DNA from: a virus
Strand: one strand, 5' to 3'
Length of the DNA: 64,000 nucleotides
Virus record (IMG/VR): IMGVR_UViG_3300042731_006804
Span: 39,119-103,118 of that record
Shown here in pieces: positions 1 through 6,568 of the stretch (positions are counted from its first letter, which is position 1; the number at the start of each line of letters is the position of its first letter). Both the position numbers and the translations under genes were made by a program. The notes under the pieces are model-generated. The model had not been told where the DNA came from. It was given only the letters and a program-made list of their open reading frames with translations, and did not search any database.

Positions 1-395
1 TAAATAGTACACGAAGTAGTTCTAGGCATATGTATTGTAGACAATAATATACCAAATTCTTCTCCGTACTTATTAAATTCACAAGCCATTTTATTAATAT
101 ATTTTATCTTTTCTTCTATATCTAATGATATTCCAGCCATTAAAGCTTTAACTGCTAACTTTTTAGTTCTGCACAATGTAAAGGCATGATCCAATGAATC
201 AATTATTCTATACTGCACACCCTTTTTTTCTGTAATGCAGTATTCATAGTAAAAACGAACAGACGTCTCTCCTATATATTCACTAGGTACTATCCTTTTA
301 ACTACGCCTAATGAAATACTCCTTGAATTTAAATCTACTAAATACACAATGACATTATCCTCTATTAATTTTACTACTGCATCCTTCGACAACAT
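1..395 (-). CDS. Small protein of a tandem paralogous family, 3' end cut by window edge
   Basis: The frame is open from ATG at 395 for about 131 codons to base 1, so the stop lies at or beyond the edge. The start follows the stop of the gene to its right by one base, and an AAGGAAGGT ribosome site lies inside the last codons of that gene. The product is charged, without signal or membrane segment, and I recognise no family. It shares with the genes at 397-759 and 1133-1522 an early strand ending in YLV, a central aromatic strand (YEY here) and a C-terminal helix. I read the three as diverged tandem paralogues, this one the most distant. Function unknown; the setting is the accessory left arm. 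Confidence 0.7.
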   Translation of the reverse strand, partial: MLSKDAVVKLIEDNVIVYLVDLNSRSISLGVVKRIVPSEYIGETSVRFYYEYCITEKKGVQYRIIDSLDHAFTLCRTKKLAVKALMAGISLDIEEKIKYINKMACEFNKYGEEFGILLSTIHMPRTTSCTI

Positions 396-396
396 C

Positions 397-759
397 TCAT
401 TTACCTTCCTTTCTTAAAATTGATATATACATCAATTTATCAGATAATTCACATATCTTTCTATCGACGTTAATCATAATACTTTTCAAACTACTTATCA
501 TATATTGTAAAGCTTCTTCCTCTGATTCACATAAAGCAATGTATTTAGAATCATATGAATGCATAGTATAGAAATATTTATTTTCTATATAAGACATCCA
601 CCAAATATTATTATCATGTTCATTTACCGTAAAAGATTTAATAAGTATTACTTTGTATTCAACATCTATTCCTTTTTGTATTACTAAATACAAAGGTACC
701 TTTTCTTTAATGTAGTACTTAATGCTTTGCCTATCACTATTTGTTTCTAATAAATTCAT
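397..759 (-). CDS. Small protein, tandem paralogue (KEKVxLYLV family)
   Basis: This 120-residue protein starts at an ATG preceded by a strong GGAGGTAATAA ribosome site. It contains 'IKEKVPLYLV' near residues 17-26 and 'ESEEEALQYM' near residues 78-87. The gene at 1133-1522 has matching 'MKEKVSLYLV' and 'ETEKEALSYM', so the two are paralogues separated by one unrelated gene. The C-terminal third is predicted helical from its composition. It is the first gene downstream of the operator-like repeats at 821-850, so it may be regulated separately from its neighbours. No known domain is recognised and no function is proposed. Confidence 0.8.
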   Translation of the reverse strand: MNLLETNSDRQSIKYYIKEKVPLYLVIQKGIDVEYKVILIKSFTVNEHDNNIWWMSYIENKYFYTMHSYDSKYIALCESEEEALQYMISSLKSIMINVDRKICELSDKLMYISILRKEGK

Positions 760-807
760 TTATTACCTCCATATTATTTAAAATAAATTTATTAAGGACA
801 GTCATTT

Positions 808-850
808 ATTATATAGCTAATACCTAAATGTATTTAGGTATTTAAGTACC
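808..850 (-). promoter_or_regulatory. Putative promoter -10 with two overlapping TATTTAGGTA operator-like repeats
   Basis: On the minus strand a perfect TATAAT hexamer lies at 813-808. Just upstream, 821-840 is a near-perfect inverted repeat (TACCTAAATg/TATTTAGGTA). Bases 831-850 match the first 20 bases of the palindrome at 4553-4578 with one difference. No good -35 is found at the right distance, which fits an activator-dependent or repressor-blocked promoter. It would drive the gene starting at 759. The 114-bp gap holds no open frame of note. Confidence 0.5.
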
Positions 851-873
851 AAATTTATACGTTTTTTCTGGAA

Positions 874-1149
874 TTATATTTTTTCTATAGAAGTAATCTC
901 TATTTTTACTTTATAAAGTCTTGGATTATGCTTTAATTCATCACTTACTTCTTCAAAATTATACTCTATTAATGGAACTGGATCCATATCAGTAATAAAT
1001 GAATCAAAAGAACAAAGACTACCTAACTTGTTATGCCACCCTTTTACCATTCTTGGTTTTTGTCTATATAAATAAATGCCAAAAGAATCTACACCTATCC
1101 ATCGAAAATTTTGTAATACTAATTTTTTAAATTTATTCTCCACTTTCAT
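874..1149 (-). CDS. Unrecognised 91-residue protein with W-x-D-x-G-Y motif
   Basis: This small protein has no signal or membrane segment. Around residues 17-35 it carries the pattern W-x-x-V-D-S-F-G-x-x-x-Y followed by a KP and a W. That pattern resembles the one in the gene at 1574-1795 (AIDESGDVYYYEKKP then W), so the two may share a small beta fold common in phage accessory genes. Its start overlaps the end of the gene to its right by 17 bases, implying one mRNA. Its end is followed by a 114-bp gap with operator-like repeats. Function unknown. Confidence 0.75.
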   Translation of the reverse strand: MKVENKFKKLVLQNFRWIGVDSFGIYLYRQKPRMVKGWHNKLGSLCSFDSFITDMDPVPLIEYNFEEVSDELKHNPRLYKVKIEITSIEKI

Positions 1150-1522
1150 TTCCTACATTACGAGTAATTAAAGATAACTGCTTACCTGATTTAACAATTT
1201 TCTTATTAAAATCACTAATCGCTGAATTTAAATAAAATACTTTACTATCTATGTATTGTTTCATTTCTTTATACATATAGCTAAGAGCTTCTTTTTCTGT
1301 TTCAAACAAAAATTCATCTTTTGACCATGGATAACTTTCTCCTGTTTTAGAAAAATGCATATATTCAAAATTAACACGCATTTCATCATGGGAACCTTCA
1401 ACTGAAGTAATAAGAATAGGCGTACAATACATGCCACATTTATTAGAAGTATTTACTAAATACAAAGACACCTTTTCTTTCATCGCAGTCAATACTTTTT
1501 CTTTCTTCATACAAAATTTCAT
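1133..1522 (-). CDS. Small protein, tandem paralogue (KEKVxLYLV family)
   Basis: A longer frame begins at 1558, but the ATG at 1522 has GGAGG five bases upstream, so I choose the 129-residue form starting MKFCMKKEK. The protein contains 'MKEKVSLYLV' and later 'ETEKEALSYM', the two blocks that define the family shared with the gene at 397-759 and, more weakly, the one at the left edge. Between them is a Cys-containing beta-rich segment. The C-terminal half looks helical. Function unknown; a local gene-family expansion is the main observation. Confidence 0.8.
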   Translation of the reverse strand: MKFCMKKEKVLTAMKEKVSLYLVNTSNKCGMYCTPILITSVEGSHDEMRVNFEYMHFSKTGESYPWSKDEFLFETEKEALSYMYKEMKQYIDSKVFYLNSAISDFNKKIVKSGKQLSLITRNVGNESGE

Positions 1523-1573
1523 TTTGTCCTCCATAAAAATACCGGTCATTAAACCCAATTTTCATTAATAAAC

Positions 1574-1795
1574 CTATAAAATTTCGTGCAAAGTTTGGCG
1601 CCAATCACCAAATAAATGCTGGTAAAGTGTTATACCTGAGAATTCCATTCTACCCTTTGAGATCCACATTCCGCCGTCTTCTTCATCCTCTGCAACTGGT
1701 TTCTTTTCATAATAATATACGTCACCACTCTCATCAATTGCGTAACATGTTGCCCAATTAGGCACTTTAACTTTGATTAAAAATTCTCTTTTCAT
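1574..1795 (-). CDS. Unrecognised 73-residue acidic protein
   Basis: The start has an AAAGGTGA ribosome site. The protein begins MKREFLIKVKVP and has a strand pair W-A-T-C-Y-A-I-D-E-S-G-D followed by YYYEKKP, an acidic loop (EDEEDGG) and a tryptophan. The same general layout is seen in the gene at 874-1149. No catalytic motif is visible. It lies in a row of small leftward genes with short gaps and is likely co-transcribed with them. Function unknown. Confidence 0.75.
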   Translation of the reverse strand: MKREFLIKVKVPNWATCYAIDESGDVYYYEKKPVAEDEEDGGMWISKGRMEFSGITLYQHLFGDWRQTLHEIL

Positions 1796-1839
1796 TTTTC
1801 ACCTTTCTGTAGCTCCTATAAATCCAACGATTCATTTAT

Positions 1840-2100
1840 TTAATCATTATCGTTTAACGTTTTAAAAATTGATACACAACTTTCTATAAACGATAACTCT
1901 ACCTGCATTGCTTCTTTAAAAGCATTACTCACCATCTCTTGGTAACGAATTGCACTTTGACTTTGAACATAAGCTTTATCTAAATTATCTAAGTCACTAT
2001 ATTTACTTTCCCTAGATGCCTTAAAATCTTCAGCTATTTGTAATAATTGCCTATACAGATAATTAGCTTGAACAGATTTAAATTTAAAACTATTATCCAT
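1840..2100 (-). CDS. Small helical protein
   Basis: This 86-residue protein has a clear AAAGGAG ribosome site. The sequence is dominated by charged and polar residues with regularly spaced hydrophobics (for example YRQLLQIAEDF and EMVSNAFKEAMQVEL), which suggests an all-helical, possibly coiled-coil fold. It has one cysteine and no signal peptide. It sits 4 bases after the stop of the gene to its left in a tightly packed series. No family is recognised. Confidence 0.7.
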   Translation of the reverse strand: MDNSFKFKSVQANYLYRQLLQIAEDFKASRESKYSDLDNLDKAYVQSQSAIRYQEMVSNAFKEAMQVELSFIESCVSIFKTLNDND

Positions 2101-2104
2101 AAAA

Positions 2105-2389
2105 TTACTCCTTTAAAAACGTAATAACGGATGGAAGTAGGCTATCTCTCCACATAGAAATTGCTCCACCCCATTGATCTTTATCCGTTAATAATAAATT
2201 TCGATAATCAGAATCCCCCCAAACTTTATACATTAGAATATCTATCACTACAAAAGTTGGAAAATAAACTTTTTTATTACTTCTAAATCTAAACCAATAC
2301 CACCCAGTTTTATTTGGCATTTCTTTTTCTATTTTTTCATCTAATTGTTCTATTGGTGCCCTAAACAAATTAATAATTTTATTATACAT
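2105..2389 (-). CDS. Unrecognised 94-residue protein with GWYWFR motif
   Basis: The frame can be opened by a GTG at 2404, but the ATG at 2389 has GGAGA at good spacing and clears the upstream stop at 2392, so I choose it. The centre carries 'TGWYWFRFR', then PTFVV, and later W-G-D and QWGG. This aromatic pattern resembles small phage accessory proteins with a compact beta fold, but I cannot name a family. Function unknown. Confidence 0.75.
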   Translation of the reverse strand: MYNKIINLFRAPIEQLDEKIEKEMPNKTGWYWFRFRSNKKVYFPTFVVIDILMYKVWGDSDYRNLLLTDKDQWGGAISMWRDSLLPSVITFLKE

Positions 2390-2391
2390 TT

Positions 2392-2895
2392 CTATTCTCC
2401 ACACAATAATTGGTGCAATGAAGCAGTTTTTATATTTTTAGCCATAGCCAATATTTCATCTATCTCTTCATCAGTAAGTACCTCTTTCACTTCTTTATTC
2501 TTTTTATCAGAATAAAGATTATTGGCCTGAATAAACGCTGAATGAAAACTTTTTACTTGGCTACGCCATAGAGGTATCATTGTTTCTGCAGCACTTACAA
2601 TTTTTTGAGCAGTACTTCTAGGTGTAATAAATCCTATTCGTCTAGTACCATATTGCCTATAGCGCACAGTAGACGTATTATTTATACAAGCATATATTTG
2701 ACAAAGAATATCTCGTTCAAAAGTATTCTTGTACTTCAATTGAACAATAATTTCTTCATCTATATCATCTCTTAAAATATCTTCTACCGTTTTACCAACC
2801 TTATCTAAAATTCGTTGAGCACTTTCTCTTTCACCCCGAGTAGCGCCCCACATCGCTAATCGAGCAACCTTTCGCAATGTATTAGTATTCAACAT
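2392..2895 (-). CDS. DUF2786-like protein
   Basis: The 167-residue product begins with a helical segment, TLRKVARLAMWGATRGERE then SAQRILDKVG, that resembles the DUF2786 N-terminal helical motif (an N/TPNE-x-x-x-A-like repeat). A middle region follows with DILCQIYACINN and a basic RYRQYGTRRIGF stretch. Proteins of this family occur in bacteria and phages; their biochemical role is not established. The start has GGAATTT upstream of ATG at 2895. The DUF assignment is from pattern memory only and could be wrong. Confidence 0.7.
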   Translation of the reverse strand: MLNTNTLRKVARLAMWGATRGERESAQRILDKVGKTVEDILRDDIDEEIIVQLKYKNTFERDILCQIYACINNTSTVRYRQYGTRRIGFITPRSTAQKIVSAAETMIPLWRSQVKSFHSAFIQANNLYSDKKNKEVKEVLTDEEIDEILAMAKNIKTASLHQLLCGE

Positions 2896-2933
2896 AATAA
2901 ATTCCTTTCACAAAATAACCCCCCCCATAAAAA

Positions 2934-3410
2934 TCAAATATCGGGATAACCCGTACAAGACCCATTATCACTAAGCAAATATCCAGATGGTAATGGTATT
3001 AATTTATACCCAGTACTCGCAATAAGCATCCTAGGAACAAAATAATCTGCACATAAACGTGGATTGCTAATAATGAATACCCCATCCCGTACGTATCGAA
3101 GCCTATCAAAACGTAAATCTTGTAAATCATAATTATTTACAACGACTAATCGTCCATAAATCTTTACAAGACTAGGCATCCGTACAGAATACGCAGAAGC
3201 GTTAACAACCGTCAAATCACCCTGAATACAATAAGTGGGTTTTTCCTCCCAATAATCGGCATCGTCTTGATTATCGATATCAATGGCATTCCTACATTTA
3301 TGCCGAGTAACTACGGTAAGTCCTGCTTGATCTTCTATAGTATCAATTTCAAAATCTTGGTTTTCACAAGCAAAAGAACAAAACAAAATCAATAATAGAA
3401 GGTACTTCAT
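2934..3410 (-). CDS. Predicted lipoprotein with receptor L-domain-like repeats
   Basis: The first 15 residues form a short charged start plus a hydrophobic core ending in the lipobox-like S-F-A-C, so I predict signal peptidase II processing and lipid attachment at Cys15. The mature part has cysteines plus a ladder of strands: 'GDLTVVNASAYSVRMPSL', then 'GRLVVVNNYDLQDLRF', then 'DGVFIISNPRLCADYF'. This is the pattern of receptor L domains (insulin/EGF receptor type), which bacteria also use in secreted proteins. A GGAGACACTAA ribosome site supports the start. Its last codons overlap nothing; its start overlaps the stop of the next gene by 4 bases. A role at the host envelope, such as superinfection exclusion, is inference. 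Confidence 0.8.
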   Translation of the reverse strand: MKYLLLLILFCSFACENQDFEIDTIEDQAGLTVVTRHKCRNAIDIDNQDDADYWEEKPTYCIQGDLTVVNASAYSVRMPSLVKIYGRLVVVNNYDLQDLRFDRLRYVRDGVFIISNPRLCADYFVPRMLIASTGYKLIPLPSGYLLSDNGSCTGYPDI

Positions 3411-3856
3411 TTAGTGTCTCCTTTTCGTAAATAGTTCAACAACTTTTCTCGATAATACCGTTCACCTTTTTCAAAAAAATCATAACCTATCCATAACAAT
3501 TTTTCATCTGCTTCCTCCTTTCTTTCAAACACCCAACTAATTGGTATATAGATAATATGGCCCCTATAATGTAGTATTACTTCCTGTTCCCCTGTACTCT
3601 TTAAAAAACTATCTGAAATTTCAAAACTATTAGATCTAATAATTTTAAGAAATTTATAAGGATCAAATTCACCACCCATAAGTGCTATATTAACAATGTA
3701 TTGGTAATCATCTAAAGCTTCTTCATTATCATTATTATCACTAAAATCTAAATAAGGTACTACAAAATACAAATGAACCCCTCTATACAAATGAACCCCT
3801 CTAGCCTTAAGTTCATCATTAAATTTAACTAATTCTTCTAATCGTTCTATTTTCAT
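3407..3856 (-). CDS. Unrecognised protein with N-terminus duplicated in the neighbouring gene
   Basis: This 149-residue protein begins MKIERLEELVK, the same 11 residues that begin the next gene at 4301. The rest of the two proteins is not alike, so only the 5' end was copied. Residues 20-31 also hold a short perfect repeat (RGVHLYRGVHLY) made by an 18-bp tandem duplication around 3778-3815. The middle is acidic (DNNDNEEALDD) and the C-terminal part is rich in W, Y and K. No domain is recognised. Confidence 0.75.
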   Translation of the reverse strand: MKIERLEELVKFNDELKARGVHLYRGVHLYFVVPYLDFSDNNDNEEALDDYQYIVNIALMGGEFDPYKFLKIIRSNSFEISDSFLKSTGEQEVILHYRGHIIYIPISWVFERKEEADEKLLWIGYDFFEKGERYYREKLLNYLRKGDTK

Positions 3857-3857
3857 T

Positions 3858-4301
3858 TTATCTTCCTTTTAAAGTAAATCCAAAACCACTAAGTAACGTG
3901 ATTAAGACAAAATCCCAATCTACCCCATGTTTAATATTAAAAGCCTTTATAGCGGATCTAATGCTCTCAAGTAAAGCTATAGATCCTTCAGCACTAGCCC
4001 AAATTGCGGCACTAGAAGCATAATAAAATAAATCATCTCTATAAAACATAATATTAAAGTCATAAGATATTTGCCAAGATAATTCCTTAATACAATTATC
4101 TCCAGTCATTAAATATTGATACACCGTATCATGACAATCCCATAAATCTGAAACTAATAAAGCAAATAATCGAGATATCCGCATTGCAGTATAAGGAGAA
4201 ATAGTCCATAAAAGCTCTGACAGTATCCACAACTTGTCATCCATAGGCATTCTACTCTTAATAATAGATTTAACTAATTCTTCAAGTCGTTCTATTTTCA
4301 T
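3858..4301 (-). CDS. Unrecognised helical protein sharing the MKIERLEELVK start
   Basis: The 147-residue protein has the same first 11 residues as its left neighbour, then diverges completely. The body is helical and moderately hydrophobic (WILSELLWTISPY, ISRLFALLVSDLWD, ASSAAIWASAEGSIALL), but the hydrophobic runs are broken by charges, so I do not call membrane spans with confidence. AAGGTAAGAAAAATG gives the ribosome site. It ends one base before the next gene starts. Function unknown. Confidence 0.75.
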   Translation of the reverse strand: MKIERLEELVKSIIKSRMPMDDKLWILSELLWTISPYTAMRISRLFALLVSDLWDCHDTVYQYLMTGDNCIKELSWQISYDFNIMFYRDDLFYYASSAAIWASAEGSIALLESIRSAIKAFNIKHGVDWDFVLITLLSGFGFTLKGR

Positions 4302-4306
4302 TTTTC

Positions 4307-4537
4307 TTACCTTGTATCAACACTATTCATATCTAATAATGTATTCATTGTTATTGGCATAATGCCAATATAACCAACTACAATTTCCCCGTTACGAACC
4401 TTTCTAAAATTTCCTTCAGTCAAAACCGAACCGTTAGCAAAGTTTAGGTGGACATAGTATTTTTTAGAGGTCTTCTTGATGTAAATAGTTTCACCTACAC
4501 TATTTGTATATGTCGCAACCAATATTTTCTTTTCCAT
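4307..4537 (-). CDS. Unrecognised 76-residue protein, first gene after a regulated promoter
   Basis: This small beta-rich protein (ETIYIKKTSKKYYVHLNF and EIVVGYIGIMPI) has no signal peptide. It is the first gene after the 86-bp gap that holds a sigma70-like promoter with a palindromic spacer (4599-4627) and a perfect 26-bp palindrome (4553-4578). The palindrome ends 16 bases before its start codon and the AAAGGAAA ribosome site lies between. It therefore heads a separately controlled leftward unit. Function unknown. Confidence 0.75.
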   Translation of the reverse strand: MEKKILVATYTNSVGETIYIKKTSKKYYVHLNFANGSVLTEGNFRKVRNGEIVVGYIGIMPITMNTLLDMNSVDTR

Positions 4538-4552
4538 AATATTTCCTTTCTT

Positions 4553-4578
4553 TATTTAGGTATTTAAATACCTAAATA
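4553..4578. promoter_or_regulatory. Perfect 26-bp palindrome, likely operator
   Basis: The arms TATTTAGGTA and TACCTAAATA flank a symmetric TTTAAA centre; all 26 bases are self-complementary. On the minus strand it lies directly downstream of a TATAAT at 4583-4578 and about 14 bases downstream of the start expected from the promoter at 4599-4627. That is a classic position for a repressor site. Related sites occur at 821-850 and 9813-9840. No T-run follows, so it is not a terminator. Confidence 0.65.
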
Positions 4579-4598
4579 TTATAAACCACCTCATTTAC

Positions 4599-4627
4599 AG
4601 TATACGGCATTTTGCCGGTATATTCAA
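4599..4627 (-). promoter_or_regulatory. Sigma70-like promoter with palindromic spacer
   Basis: On the minus strand TTGAAT (4627-4622) and TATACT (4604-4599) are separated by exactly 17 bases. The spacer contains CGGCA AAA TGCCG, an inverted repeat. The promoter at 36361-36389 has the same layout and 15 of 17 identical spacer bases. The -35 overlaps the stop codon of the gene at 4624-4905. A protein binding the spacer could block or help RNA polymerase. Confidence 0.65.
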
Positions 4628-4905
4628 GCACTACTAAGAATTAAGGCTTCACAATGCTTAGCCACTCTATACGTAAAATCCGGATTGCCTCTAGCTCTTT
4701 GCATAATACTAATAATTTTATAAATAGAAATACTAGATGTTCTGCCTAATTTTTTGTGTTCTAATTTTACAGCTTCGTAAACACGAATAGTTTCTAACAA
4801 TTTCCATTCATCGGAAATTCTATTTTTCCGATACCTCATTTCGTCTGTTAAAACTAATTGAATACGTCTTGCAATACCCTCCTCAGTAATTTGAAATGAT
4901 TGCAT
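4624..4905 (-). CDS. Unrecognised 93-residue basic helical protein
   Basis: The protein starts MQSFQITEEGIARRIQ and is helix-rich with many Arg and Lys residues (DEMRYRKNRISDEW, IMQRARGNPDFTYRVAK), which would suit nucleic-acid binding, though no named motif is visible. A GAGGTTTTC ribosome site precedes the ATG. Its stop codon lies within the -35 box of the downstream promoter at 4599-4627. Function unknown. Confidence 0.7.
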   Translation of the reverse strand: MQSFQITEEGIARRIQLVLTDEMRYRKNRISDEWKLLETIRVYEAVKLEHKKLGRTSSISIYKIISIMQRARGNPDFTYRVAKHCEALILSSA

Positions 4906-4915
4906 GAAAACCTCA

Positions 4916-5236
4916 CTAGGTTATAGTAAGTTTCCGTAAATATTTAATTTCTCGCATATATTCCTTATTTTTATAATTAAATACAACACATTTAAATTGC
5001 CCGCGTACCCAAAAAGCTTTAGCCGTTATTATTGTACCAATTGGTATAATAGTATCTTCATAGATAACAAATTTTTCTCCCCCCACCATGTCCCGTACAC
5101 TAATATATTCTAATTCAATATGTTGTCTAATATAAGAGATAATTCCCCATTCTAAGTCAGTACACCAAAAAGATTTTCTCTTTTTCCCTTCTTTTTTTCT
5201 ATTTTGAATAAATCTTTGTTGTCTATCATTCATCAT
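4916..5236 (-). CDS. Unrecognised 106-residue protein with basic N-terminus
   Basis: Residues 4-24 are strongly basic (RQQRFIQNRKKEGKKRKSFW), followed by a mixed domain with CTDLEWGIISYIRQHI and a C-terminal beta-rich part (VVFNYKNKEYMREIKYLRK). No metal or catalytic motif is visible. The start lies 3 bases after the stop of the DnaJ-like gene to its right, so the two are likely translated from one mRNA. Function unknown; nucleic-acid binding is only suggested by charge. Confidence 0.7.
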   Translation of the reverse strand: MMNDRQQRFIQNRKKEGKKRKSFWCTDLEWGIISYIRQHIELEYISVRDMVGGEKFVIYEDTIIPIGTIITAKAFWVRGQFKCVVFNYKNKEYMREIKYLRKLTIT

Positions 5237-5239
5237 TTC

Positions 5240-6064
5240 TTACCTATTTCCTTTCATAACCCCCCTTCTCAAAACTGGATTCCACAAATTCAATTTAACC
5301 TCCCCTAATCCTTTGCAATTATAACACGTACTATAGTACGGTTTATCATCAGACCTAATTTCCACTTGGCCAGATCCTTGACAATTTTTGCATACTACCC
5401 CTATTTTGTTCTTTCCAGGGATTATACGCATCCTATACAATTTTTTAATACGTAATTTATTATGAGATAAAAGCTCTGTAAAGGACATCCATTTCGTTTT
5501 ATCTCTGCTCATTATATAAGATTCAATATCTTGCATAGTGACATTTTCTTTAAAATTAATATCACAAAATTTATTAATAGGATAAAACCTCCCTGACCCA
5601 TTGCAAACTTTACATTCAATTTCAGTATGATGCTCTGATTTACGATATTTTCCCGTGCCGTTACAATACCGACAAGCATAGGAAAATAACCCTACACCAT
5701 TACAAGTAGGACATTCTCCAGTACCCAATACTTGCCCTCTATCATGATATATATGATATCCTTTTCCTGAACAGACATCACAAGACCCGACATCTATCTC
5801 TGTAGTGGGGAAACCTTTCCCTAATGACACAACTAAATCCCCCTCAATAGTCCTATCCGAGATAGATGTATTAATTCCCAATTCTTTTATTTTCTCAAAC
5901 AAAAATTCATATGCCGATGTTAGCTCAATAAAAGCTGTTTCACTCCCCCCACAATCCGGATGCCTTTGCATAGACAATTTGCGAAATACAGATTTCAATT
6001 CCGCATTATCCTGAAAAAAACCTTCTTTCTTTTCAAAAACCCTTAACGCGTGTGTTAGATCCAT
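5240..6064 (-). CDS. DnaJ-like co-chaperone with six zinc motifs
   Basis: Residues 1-60 form a J domain: the HPD motif is at about 35-37, between helices ELKSVFRKLSMQR and AFIELTSAYEFL. The rest is a long cysteine-rich part with six CxxCxGxG units (CDVCSGKG, CPTCNGVG, CRYCNGTG, CKVCNGSG, then CKNCQGSG and CYNCKGLG near the C-terminus). Host DnaJ has four units in one block; here four are followed by a roughly 60-residue insert and two more. The HPD would stimulate host DnaK ATPase. There is no C-terminal substrate domain of normal DnaJ size. It could recruit DnaK to phage assembly or replication. GGAGACTAATT precedes the start. Confidence 0.88.
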   Translation of the reverse strand: MDLTHALRVFEKKEGFFQDNAELKSVFRKLSMQRHPDCGGSETAFIELTSAYEFLFEKIKELGINTSISDRTIEGDLVVSLGKGFPTTEIDVGSCDVCSGKGYHIYHDRGQVLGTGECPTCNGVGLFSYACRYCNGTGKYRKSEHHTEIECKVCNGSGRFYPINKFCDINFKENVTMQDIESYIMSRDKTKWMSFTELLSHNKLRIKKLYRMRIIPGKNKIGVVCKNCQGSGQVEIRSDDKPYYSTCYNCKGLGEVKLNLWNPVLRRGVMKGNR

Positions 6065-6078
6065 AATTAGTCTCCTTT

Positions 6079-6375
6079 CTATTTTCTTTCCGCTCTATAC
6101 CTCGGAACAACATGTCGACCAATCTCTGCTATAGCGCGCTCTTTACGACGTTGAATGGTATGCCTTCTTTGCCTTGATATTTTACGAACAACTACATAAC
6201 CTATTGCTTTTTTATCTTTCTTTTTTCGCTGCTCCTCCTGAAAGGCAAAATACTTTTTTGCAACTCTAGCAGTATTCGCCTTTCTATTAATCATAATTCC
6301 ACAGTTCTCCAATTCTCGAATCATCTCCATCCTAGTCATTTTCTTTTCTTCTTGTTTTCGTTGATACCTATCCAT
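6079..6375 (-). CDS. Very basic 98-residue protein
   Basis: The product is dominated by Arg and Lys, with runs such as RQRRHTIQRRKERAIAEIGR, and has no acidic counter-region, so DNA or RNA binding is plausible. The start is at ATG 6375 with AAAGGAACAACATCA upstream; a second ATG (MTRMEMIRELE) could also be used. It overlaps the start region of the gene at 6368-6568 by 8 bases. No family is recognised. Confidence 0.65.
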   Translation of the reverse strand: MDRYQRKQEEKKMTRMEMIRELENCGIMINRKANTARVAKKYFAFQEEQRKKKDKKAIGYVVVRKISRQRRHTIQRRKERAIAEIGRHVVPRYRAERK

Positions 6376-6568
6376 TGATGTTGTTCCTTTCCATATGTTC
6401 TTTGATTATGTAAATCGCATCAGAGATACCACTAGCTACTCCCTGTGCATGAGCTTTATGCGGCACCGCCCAACTATAAATACCCTCCTCGCGCTCCAAC
6501 CATTCTTTTTTACAGTGTTCTAATTCTGTAATAATTTCCATAATAATTTGTTGTGTCTTTTTACTCAT
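6368..6568 (-). CDS. Small helical protein, 66 residues
   Basis: A short helix-rich protein (TQQIIMEIITELEHCKKEWLE and later GVASGISDAIYIIKEHME). It overlaps both neighbours by 8 bases each, which supports its being a real, translationally coupled gene. No motif is recognised. Confidence 0.65.
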   Translation of the reverse strand: MSKKTQQIIMEIITELEHCKKEWLEREEGIYSWAVPHKAHAQGVASGISDAIYIIKEHMERNNING

